Shown here: positions 1 to 5,761 of the stretch, one piece after another
Layout: each line of letters opens with the position of its first letter
How positions within the stretch are numbered: the first letter of the stretch is position 1
Source: Deltaproteobacteria bacterium
GTDB lineage: Bacteria > Desulfobacterota > Syntrophia > Syntrophales > Smithellaceae
Assembly (NCBI GenBank): GCA_009668925.1
Contig: SBEK01000166.1
Span: 1-8,785, forward strand
DNA: 8,785 bases
Direction of reading: 5' to 3'
Notes under the pieces: generated by a model
The model's database searches: none
What the model saw: the letters and a program-made list of their open reading frames with translations, nothing else
Told to the model about the DNA's origin: nothing
Program-made: the position numbers and the translations under genes

Positions 1-472
1 CCGCATGAAGCTGCACCCCGTCCGCGCCGGCTTCGGCCGCCCTTGCTGCCGCTTGAACAAATGACGCGATGACCTCACGGATGGCTTCTTCGCTCATGGG
101 ATGATCCGCAGACGGGCCCAAGGGCGATCTTCCGATGGTCCGGGCCGTAGTCTGCAAACCAGCATGACCTAATTGAAAGACGATTTTTCCTTCGCATCGA
201 TGAACTTCATCGGCCAATTCTCTTAACCCTTTGATCAGTGAATCGTTATGGATTCCCAATTGCTTCCCTCGCGTCCTGCCGAGCGGATGAACGGACATAT
301 GGCTCGATAGGATCAGTCCTATTTCGCCGTTAGACCAGGATCGGTTTTTCTTAATGATCTCTTGCGTGACTTCACCGGAATGCGTTGCCGCACCGTCTTC
401 ACAGGCCGAAAGCACAAAACGGTTTTTAATCTGAAGACCTCCGATATTAAACGGAGTAAAAAGAATTGACAT
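1..472 (-). CDS. Old Yellow Enzyme-family NADH:flavin oxidoreductase, N-terminal part (cut by the left edge)
   Basis: The first 157 codons of a TIM-barrel FMN oxidoreductase; the rest lies beyond the left edge. It opens with LFTPFNIGGLQIKNRFV (residues 4-20), the usual 'LF.P..IG...LKNR' start of the family. FQLGHAG (99-105) is the family's QL.H.G strand. A typical helix follows (MSEEAIREVIASFVQAAARA, 126-145), and AGADGVQLHA (148-157) leads into the expected HGYL motif outside the window. Members use NAD(P)H to reduce activated C=C bonds such as enones or 2,4-dienoyl-CoA; the substrate cannot be told from this part. VQLH replaces the commoner VEIH. The start is the ATG at 472: an in-frame TAA lies 27 bases upstream, and a purine-rich AAGAAGGGAAG precedes the ATG. 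The gene sits 78 bp downstream of the acetyltransferase stop on the same strand, with a palindrome between. The family call is firm; the subfamily is open. Confidence 0.9.
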   Translation of the reverse strand, partial: MSILFTPFNIGGLQIKNRFVLSACEDGAATHSGEVTQEIIKKNRSWSNGEIGLILSSHMSVHPLGRTRGKQLGIHNDSLIKGLRELADEVHRCEGKIVFQLGHAGLQTTARTIGRSPLGPSADHPMSEEAIREVIASFVQAAARAAEAGADGVQLHA

Positions 473-515
473 GATCTTCCCTTCTTTGGGTGCTGTTTAT
501 TCATTATTACTTCTA

Positions 516-531
516 CCGGTGACATCACCGG
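516..531. promoter_or_regulatory. Perfect inverted repeat upstream of the oxidoreductase (possible operator)
   Basis: CCGGTGA-CA-TCACCGG has 7-bp perfect arms around a 2-base centre, 44 bases upstream of the oxidoreductase ATG and 19 bases beyond the acetyltransferase stop. On the minus strand an AT-rich TAATAAT follows about 8 bases after it and could serve as a -10 element. The position suits a repressor or activator site for the flavoenzyme gene. No T-run follows on either strand, so a standard intrinsic terminator is less likely. The palindrome is seen directly; the operator role is inferred. Confidence 0.4.
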
Positions 532-550
532 AGCGTAGCGATCGGGTGGA

Positions 551-1060
551 TTAATTTTGTCGGCATTTCTCTATCCGTAATCCATAATACAGATGGCCGT
601 ATTCGATCCCATCAAATTCCGCAACCCTCGGCAGATATCCCCATTTCTCGAAGCCATATTTTACCATAAGGTTAATACTGGCCTGATTGCTATCAATGAT
701 GATGGCAAATAAATTCTTTATCTGCAGGGCAGGGCATGCGCCGATAGCGTGTCGCAGAAGATCCGAAGCTATCCCTTGACGATGATGTTCAAAGTGAATA
801 AAGCAACTAACTTCAGCCGTATGACGAAGCGCCAGACGACCGGGTCGATATGGGCTGATGGTCAGATATCCGACAATCACATGATTGTCTTCCCCAACCC
901 AAATCGGATATTTGTCAGGCGTATGGTCGAGAAACCATTTCTTCCGACCGGCGGTAGTGAAAGGCGTAATATCTGCCGTCATCCGGCCGGCGGCTATTGC
1001 CTGATTGTAGATCTCGACCATTGCTTTGAGATCTTCGATTGCGGCAGTTCGTATATTCAT
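551..1060 (-). CDS. GNAT-family N-acetyltransferase, phosphinothricin acetyltransferase-like
   Basis: A 169-residue single-domain acetyltransferase that would transfer acetyl from acetyl-CoA to an amino group. It begins MNIRTAAIEDLKAMVEIYNQ, the usual opening of the phosphinothricin/methionine-sulfone acetyltransferase group (also annotated as L-amino acid N-acyltransferases). The acetyl-CoA pyrophosphate loop is HHRQGIAS (92-99), preceded by AEVSCFIH (82-89) with a probable functional Glu83. DSNQASINLMVKYGF (123-137) is the conserved C-terminal N...S...YGF strand-helix, followed by G141. Length is normal for the family. The ATG at 1060 was chosen because family members start there, although its ribosome site is weak (CAAGAAA). 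An in-frame GTG at 1115-1117 has a better site (AAAGGTG, 7-base spacer) and would add 19 residues. The substrate is not predictable. It lies 207 bp downstream of the ATPase gene on the same strand and need not be co-transcribed with it. Confidence 0.88.
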   Translation of the reverse strand: MNIRTAAIEDLKAMVEIYNQAIAAGRMTADITPFTTAGRKKWFLDHTPDKYPIWVGEDNHVIVGYLTISPYRPGRLALRHTAEVSCFIHFEHHRQGIASDLLRHAIGACPALQIKNLFAIIIDSNQASINLMVKYGFEKWGYLPRVAEFDGIEYGHLYYGLRIEKCRQN

Positions 1061-1114
1061 TTTCTTGCAGTCTAATAAATAACACTGGTCGTCAAAGTGA
1101 ATAATAAAGCGTTT

Positions 1115-1139
1115 CACTGAGACACCTTTAAATATTTAA
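1115..1139 (-). promoter_or_regulatory. Alternative GTG start, ribosome site and AT-rich palindrome before the acetyltransferase
   Basis: Reading the minus strand, the perfect 12-bp palindrome TTAAATATTTAA (1128-1139) runs straight into AAAGGTG (1129-1123), a five-base match (AGGTG) to the anti-Shine-Dalgarno complement. A GTG at 1117 follows, in frame with the acetyltransferase. The palindrome could be a -10-like or operator sequence. If transcription starts within it, the GTG would have almost no leader and the ATG at 1060 would have one of about 60 bases. The function is inferred. Confidence 0.3.
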
Positions 1140-1248
1140 GTTACGCAACAAAACCATTACTTCTTTATTCTGAGGCTTATCAAAATAAAAGATATTTAGT
1201 AAATAGATGGCGTTCTGCTTTTCTCCCCCTACGTCAACTTATTATTCT

Positions 1249-1261
1249 ACGGGCTTCCCGT
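1249..1261 (-). terminator. Short hairpin just after the ATPase stop codon (weak terminator candidate)
   Basis: ACGGG-CTT-CCCGT forms a perfect 5-bp stem with a 3-base loop, beginning 7 bases after the end of the ATPase gene in its direction of transcription. The sequence that follows on that strand is AGAATAATAAG. It is AT-rich but has no T-run, so this is at best a poor intrinsic terminator. Confidence 0.25.
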
Positions 1262-1267
1262 CTGCCC

Positions 1268-3937
1268 CTATCCCATAGCGGATGCCGGCGGTTTGAGTTC
1301 TTCCTCACGCTGTTTTCGCAATTTATCATTTCTTCTGCCAAGCTCAGAGCGGCATTTTTCGATTTTAACTATGTCTTCCTCGATTTCTTTTGGATCAGGC
1401 CGAGCTACAGTCAATTCTTTCGACCTGTCATGACCAAGCATCCATTCCGAGCACCTTCCCATGCCGGAATCTATCTTCTTATAATCGCCTGTCTCCACAG
1501 TCACAGATTTGAGGCGCTGTGTCTGAATTTCCTTGCCGTGGCGCTTTATCGTGTTATTAAGCAATGACTCTTCCACCAGGGCTTCCCAGGTTTCCCTGAG
1601 AAGGGCATACAGAATCGCAGCCTCCCGATTATATTGAGGCAGATTTGCTTCATGAAAGACTTTGATACGGTTCAATTCCTCTCTGAGATACGTAATTCTG
1701 TCCTTAATCAGCATGGCATGCCAAGGGCGACCTGCTATGCATTTGCCGACCGTGCCTGAGAGCCTGCATATGGTTTGAGGATTGAAGCACACGTTTCCGT
1801 CATTCTCTGCTGCTGATTCGAGGTCAATGAGAAAGGCAATGTCATGTGTGAAGACTATGACCTGCCTTGTTTTGGCTTCCTCAACGAGGCGTTTCGCGAT
1901 TTTCTCGCGGTAGATATGGTCGAGAGAGCATACGGGGTCATCGAAGACTATAGGGCATTCGTGGTTACCCACCTTCAGTTCGGCGAGGAATCCTGCAACC
2001 GCGACTACGCAATGCTCTCCCTCGCTTAGAATATCAGACAGGTTAGTCTTGGGCGCGGCTTGGATTCCCTTCAACTCTATCTTGTGTTTTGTCTCTCCCT
2101 CCGCCCCGGAGGCCTTAAGGTTTAAGTCGAGGTGCTTTACGCCCAGGTACTTTAACTCATCTTGCAACCCTCTTAACAGTTGTGGCGTAAGGGCTTTGGT
2201 TATTATCTTCTTACCTTCTATTGTGACTGCTGTAAATTCTGTCTCAGGGATACATTCTTCGTATCTACGGGCCAACCTCAGCTGACCTGCATATTCAAGA
2301 ACCTTCTTCTGGCGGCTGGAGAAAAGCTTTCTCGCTTCCAGCTCTATTCTCTCATTCTTCTTCTGCTCATATTCGGCGGGCTTTGCTGCTTTTTCTATCT
2401 CTATTGCCTCTTCTTCCAAATTCAAGGAGAGTTCCCGCAGGCCCTGCTCTGGGCTTGGCTTTGTCGATTGAAACTCTACGTCTGTTTTTTTCTCATTTGA
2501 CGCCTGTATAATTTCCTTGGTGCGGGTTTCCATCGCCGGGAAATATGTCTCAATCTGGCCGATAAGGGCTCCTTTCTTCTCACGGTATTCGTCCATTATG
2601 TCTTTGTAGATTTCAGCGGCAGGAAATTTTAGGGCTTCCAATTCTTTAACCGCACCCTGCAGTTCAGCTGCGGCGTTATCCACATCCTTTTTTGTGGCCC
2701 GCTCCATAAAATCCTTAAATCTTATCATCCTGGATCTGGCGTCAATGTCCAGCTTCTGCATGCAAAGGACACAAAGGCCTCCTTCCTGTGTTACGGGAAA
2801 TTCTCTCCCAAGATAAGCCACCTCTGTGGAATAAACGCTAGCGGCATTATAAAGGCTCTGCCATACTTTCTCTCCAGCACCGGGAAGAGGTTCACCAGAT
2901 AGCGTCTTTTGCGATGCGATCGCAAGGGCCTTTTCAGCGTCCACCAACTTTATTATCTTCTGCTTTATGTCTTCGGCCTTATCTTCCGAAGTGGCAGCAT
3001 CAATTTCCTTGATTGTGTCTGCAAGCGTAATGATGCGGTCTCTCAGGTTCCGAAGTCTTTGCGCCTGCTTTTCAGGCGAATCTGCTTCTATCTTTGCAAT
3101 CTGCTTCTTGAGACTAATTAGTTTATTTTCGTCCTTCTCTTCCCATTTAGAGGCTGCCATTATGGCATCGTCCTTCGTTTCATAGTTCAGTTCGGATATA
3201 AATTTCCCGACATTGGTCGAAACGGGAATGTCTTCATACGCCAATTTTTCAGGTTTTGGCTTTTCGGCTTCAAGGCTCTTCCGCAGATCCTTATATAGCC
3301 TCACCATTTCCTCGAACACAGCTGTCCCGTAAGGCAGATAAGCTGTCTCGTTATTTTCATCTACGATAACGCGGGCGCATTTGGCATCGAAGACGCAGAT
3401 ATTCGATAGGACATTCTGCTCAGTCTTCTGCCCATCCTTCCAAGTTATATTATTGTCTTTGCCTTCTTTAGAGTATTTGATACAAGCCTGAGCCGGTTCC
3501 GGTCCCTTTTTTCCGTAAATGTTCGGCAATATCTTCTCTTTTGTGTCCCTTGCGTTGCATGCTTTCTTAAGCACACGTGCATATCCAGACTTTCCGGAGC
3601 CATTTTCACCGTAAATGACGGTCAATCCTGTATGTCCGAATGTCAGGCCGGTACCATCCGGTATTGCATTTACATTTTTAAGGTCATGTATGTCTTTAAG
3701 GATTACCTTTTCCGTGGTTTGAATAGAACCGGATATATCCCCTTTCTTTAGCGGCTTGGGTTTTGGAGCAGGATACGCATCGTCCTTGATACCATGTCTT
3801 TCTTTAATCATCCTAAAAAGCTCAAGTTTATCTCCTTCGCTTAACCCTTCCTGCAAAAGAAGCCTTCGAGCCGCATCGCTCTGCCATTCGAGAAGGTTTC
3901 CTTCCGCCCATTTTACTATTGCATCAAGCGCTGACAT
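1268..3937 (-). CDS. RloC/Rad50-like AAA (ABC-type) ATPase with zinc hook; probable defence protein
   Basis: An intact 889-residue SMC/Rad50-type ATPase. In order: an N-terminal helical region (1-50; WQSDAARRLL at 18-27 is typical of large AAA_13/COG4694-like ATPases); Walker A GENGSGKS (110-117); a Lys/Glu-rich coiled coil (about 210-335); the zinc hook CVLC (Cys389, Cys392) midway between the ATPase halves; a second coiled coil (about 400-560); ABC signature LSEGE (637-641); Walker B IVFDD (663-667); D-loop SLDH (671-674); and H-loop TH (697-698). The C-terminal part has RETWE (Arg781, Glu785) and GHD (His836), in the same order as the Arg-x3-Glu...His triad of PrrC/RloC anticodon nucleases. 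The assignment is inference, and the 51-residue Glu-His gap is longer than in PrrC as I recall it. In RloC, the ATPase/hook part controls a tRNA-cutting nuclease after DNA damage or phage infection. GGGAGG four bases before the ATG fixes the start. No restriction-modification genes are adjacent. Codon use looks AT-richer than copA, suggesting transfer. Confidence 0.87.
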   Translation of the reverse strand: MSALDAIVKWAEGNLLEWQSDAARRLLLQEGLSEGDKLELFRMIKERHGIKDDAYPAPKPKPLKKGDISGSIQTTEKVILKDIHDLKNVNAIPDGTGLTFGHTGLTVIYGENGSGKSGYARVLKKACNARDTKEKILPNIYGKKGPEPAQACIKYSKEGKDNNITWKDGQKTEQNVLSNICVFDAKCARVIVDENNETAYLPYGTAVFEEMVRLYKDLRKSLEAEKPKPEKLAYEDIPVSTNVGKFISELNYETKDDAIMAASKWEEKDENKLISLKKQIAKIEADSPEKQAQRLRNLRDRIITLADTIKEIDAATSEDKAEDIKQKIIKLVDAEKALAIASQKTLSGEPLPGAGEKVWQSLYNAASVYSTEVAYLGREFPVTQEGGLCVLCMQKLDIDARSRMIRFKDFMERATKKDVDNAAAELQGAVKELEALKFPAAEIYKDIMDEYREKKGALIGQIETYFPAMETRTKEIIQASNEKKTDVEFQSTKPSPEQGLRELSLNLEEEAIEIEKAAKPAEYEQKKNERIELEARKLFSSRQKKVLEYAGQLRLARRYEECIPETEFTAVTIEGKKIITKALTPQLLRGLQDELKYLGVKHLDLNLKASGAEGETKHKIELKGIQAAPKTNLSDILSEGEHCVVAVAGFLAELKVGNHECPIVFDDPVCSLDHIYREKIAKRLVEEAKTRQVIVFTHDIAFLIDLESAAENDGNVCFNPQTICRLSGTVGKCIAGRPWHAMLIKDRITYLREELNRIKVFHEANLPQYNREAAILYALLRETWEALVEESLLNNTIKRHGKEIQTQRLKSVTVETGDYKKIDSGMGRCSEWMLGHDRSKELTVARPDPKEIEEDIVKIEKCRSELGRRNDKLRKQREEELKPPASAMG

Positions 3938-3996
3938 AGTGCCTCCCGCATTTCCGTTCCCGGATTTCTACCCAGTCACATTGAAAGAAAGATGAA

Positions 3997-4014
3997 GCAT
4001 AAATGGCATAAATG
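3997..4014. repeat. Tandem 9-bp direct repeat upstream of the ATPase gene
   Basis: GCATAAATG occurs twice with no spacer, 60-77 bases upstream of the ATPase start codon. The spacing (9 bp, near one helical turn) and position fit a duplicated protein-binding half-site or a duplicated AT-rich promoter element. Only the repeat itself is seen. Confidence 0.5.
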
Positions 4015-4366
4015 AGGTCAGGTCTTGAAACATCATTTTTCAATCCTCCCTTAACACATGATGATCTTTTGTTGATGTCTGCTTTTGATGCGTCATGAAT
4101 CATCCTGCGCTTCCTTCCGCGGATAATCGAGCTGACAAATGTTTATGGGTGGAGCAGTTTGAATCGGCGACAAATATACGCCTTTGAACGATCATTGCAA
4201 GAGGAAACAGAAAAAAATGGGCGTTTACGGGAGCGTCTTTTCCTGATACTCTAACTGCACCTTTTCAATCCGGGTGATCCTGTTGTGTCCACTCGCGTCC
4301 TGCGCCAGCGCCCGGATGACTCATCGGATTTCTTATTCAGCATCACTGGAACATTCTGTGCTATTC

Positions 4367-4373
4367 AAGGAGG
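4367..4373 (+). promoter_or_regulatory. Strong ribosome-binding site that fixes the lipoprotein start
   Basis: AAGGAGG lies 5 bases before the ATG at 4379. The longer reading frame from 4274 would put 35 unrelated residues in front of the signal peptide, so this site decides the start. Confidence 0.9.
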
Positions 4374-4378
4374 CATTT

Positions 4379-5410
4379 ATGACAATCTGCATCAAAAAGC
4401 TTTTTGCGGCAGGACTCGGACTGGCCATGCTTGCATCATGCGCAGCCCAGACAGGGCAGGACAACCGGATGGTTTCCCCGTCCGGGCCCGCTAAAGTGGT
4501 TCCATCGGCCATTATCCAGGATACCTACGAACGGTCGGAAGCCGTCAAATTCAATTTCGTCGGGCGTCAGAAATCGTTTACGCAAGATGAGATCGCCATG
4601 ATTCGCGGTGTTCTGGACAAGTTACCGGACGCAGTTTTAAAGAAAGTTATAGCCGGCGGCGTGACAAGGTTTTTGCGGGTAGAAAAAATACCCCAGAAGC
4701 CGGGCGACCTCTTTACATCCAACGGACATGAACAAGCGGTGGCCGTACCGCCGGGAGGCTTCATCGCTTTTGCCGATTCGGCCTTTCAGAACAATCGCGC
4801 AGACATCTCCAGACTGGTCATTCACCAAATCGCCCACGCAGTGGCCTGGAAGGAATCCGCGGGAAACCCGCTTACCGCCACAGGCTTCAGCGGGATCTCG
4901 TGGGTGGGGGAAAAGGAACCTTTCGGCCGCCGGTCGTACAATGGATTTGTCAATGACTATGCGCGGACGAATCCGCGGGAAGACTTTGCCGAGACCGCCG
5001 TCTATTACTGGTTGGCCCCGGAAAAGCTCCGCCGGGCAAGCCCCGAAAAATTCGCGTACATGCAAAACCGGGTATTCGAAGCATCCTCACCTTCCGAGGT
5101 CTGGCTGGACTTGCCGGATCTTGTCTTTGTCGGCCCTGTCATTACCTCTCTCGGCGACAAAGCGGACGAAGTGTATGCTTTTGTGAGCATCAGGGGCAAA
5201 AATTTTATGGGCCCGTTTGACGGCGGTTTTAATAAGGTTCGATTTGGCGGGACGCTGGCGCTCCATGTCCCAATTTCCAACGAGACGATATGGTCATGGG
5301 TTCCGGATATCAGCGAAGGGGATCACCCCGTCACCGTTACGACACAGGACGGACAAAGCAACGCCTTTCCTTTTTATTGCAGCGGAGACCCCTGGTGGAA
5401 GTACTGGTAA
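4379..5410 (+). CDS. Lipoprotein with M34 (anthrax lethal factor/PPEP)-like domain lacking the catalytic Glu, plus IPT/TIG domain
   Basis: A 343-residue predicted lipoprotein. The signal peptide (1-20) has Lys6-Lys7, a hydrophobic core and lipobox LASC, with Cys21 as the lipid anchor. A disordered linker (22-60) follows. Residues about 65-240 resemble the M34/Pro-Pro endopeptidase catalytic domain: FTQDEIAMIRGVLDKLP, the zinc-site helix HQIAH (149-153), then DYARTNPREDFAE (193-205) and SPEKFAYMQNRVF (221-233). These match lethal factor segments SYGRTNEAEFFAE and APKTFQFINDQI. Tyr194 and Glu201 are 7 apart, exactly as Tyr728 and Glu735 of lethal factor, so zinc ligands His149, His153 and Glu201 are all present. 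The general base is Gln150 (CAA) instead of Glu. The protein may therefore bind zinc without normal proteolysis, acting as a pseudoenzyme or binding protein. Residues about 250-334 form an IPT/TIG Ig-like domain (IRGKNF, VRFGG, WVPD, HPVTVTTQDGQSNAF). The C-terminus is aromatic (WWKYW). It stands alone on the plus strand. The membrane it anchors to is unknown. Confidence 0.82.
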   Translation: MTICIKKLFAAGLGLAMLASCAAQTGQDNRMVSPSGPAKVVPSAIIQDTYERSEAVKFNFVGRQKSFTQDEIAMIRGVLDKLPDAVLKKVIAGGVTRFLRVEKIPQKPGDLFTSNGHEQAVAVPPGGFIAFADSAFQNNRADISRLVIHQIAHAVAWKESAGNPLTATGFSGISWVGEKEPFGRRSYNGFVNDYARTNPREDFAETAVYYWLAPEKLRRASPEKFAYMQNRVFEASSPSEVWLDLPDLVFVGPVITSLGDKADEVYAFVSIRGKNFMGPFDGGFNKVRFGGTLALHVPISNETIWSWVPDISEGDHPVTVTTQDGQSNAFPFYCSGDPWWKYW

Positions 5411-5761
5411 TCCGTTCTTGCAGGCAATGGAAGAAATTCGTATGCGCCAGGATTTGAACCGACGTGCCCTTACATCCGAACCTGTCCGGATTGTGTGGAT
5501 TCTATTTCATACGCAATGGTTTCGCTGGCCAGGCCAAAAAACAGACTGGCTCTCTCCCGTCCTTGCAGGTCACGCGTTCCGCGCAAGCAAATCGCGACAC
5601 GAAATCCAGAAACATTAATTAGTTCTGGATACCGGCCTACGCCGGTATGACGACTTCTATGCTTATTCCCGCTATTGCGACACAGCCTCTTCGCGGAAAC
5701 GTGTGACCTGACAGGTTATGACGAATGTGATCATAGACTGTCGCCGAGTAATAATATGCTT
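5411..5761. other. 351-bp gene-free region between the convergent lipoprotein and copA genes
   Basis: Both flanking genes end here. No credible gene is present. It holds an 8-bp-arm palindromic repeat (5604-5648), a small stem ATCCG/CGGAT (5474-5491), a TGGCC-A-GGCCA palindrome (5526-5536) and ACCTG-A-CAGGT (5706-5716). No hairpin followed by a T-run was found on either strand, so neither gene has an obvious intrinsic terminator. Confidence 0.6.
5604..5648. repeat. Palindromic intergenic repeat (dRS3/REP-like type)
   Basis: Two adjoining stems. ATCCAGAAAC (5604-5613) pairs imperfectly with GTTCTGGAT (5622-5630). ATACCGGC (5629-5636) pairs perfectly with GCCGGTAT (5641-5648) around CTAC. The 'CTGGAT-A-CCGG...CCGG-TATGACG' layout is that of the short 'GTCATTCC...GGAATCCAG' palindromes scattered between genes in many Proteobacteria. 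Only one copy lies in this window, so the dispersed nature is inferred from general knowledge. It could act in transcript 3'-end stability or as a binding or insertion target. Confidence 0.6.

Larger units (their letters stand above)
3938..4378. other. 441-bp divergent intergenic region between the ATPase and lipoprotein genes
   Basis: This must hold the promoters of both divergent genes, but no convincing -35/-10 pair stands out on either strand. It contains a 9-bp tandem repeat (3997-4014), a TTGAAA/TTTCAA hairpin with a 7-base loop (4025-4043), and an imperfect palindrome CCGGATGAC-TCATCGG (4312-4327) with one unpaired G about 50 bases before the lipoprotein start. No protein-coding or RNA gene was recognised. 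Confidence 0.6.

Noticed and set aside
319..528. 69-codon open frame on the minus strand overlapping the oxidoreductase start
   Set aside because: It is out of frame with the clear Old Yellow Enzyme coding sequence, and its translation has no family features.
749..1075. 108-codon plus-strand frame opposite the acetyltransferase
   Set aside because: Antisense shadow of a recognised gene, with no ribosome site or recognisable domain.
4274..4378. ATG at 4274 as the lipoprotein start
   Set aside because: There is no good ribosome site, and 35 extra residues would precede a clear signal peptide. The ATG at 4379 has AAGGAGG at ideal spacing.
4567..5280. Several 65-142-codon frames on the minus strand opposite the lipoprotein
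   Set aside because: The plus-strand gene has signal peptide, domain motifs and ribosome site. The opposite frames overlap each other and show nothing recognisable.
5441..5520. tRNA-like stretch on the minus strand (GGTTCAAATCCTGGCG resembles a T-arm)
   Set aside because: The putative T-stem (GTCGG/CCTGG) does not pair, the only other stem has an 8-base loop, and no acceptor stem or D-arm can be built.
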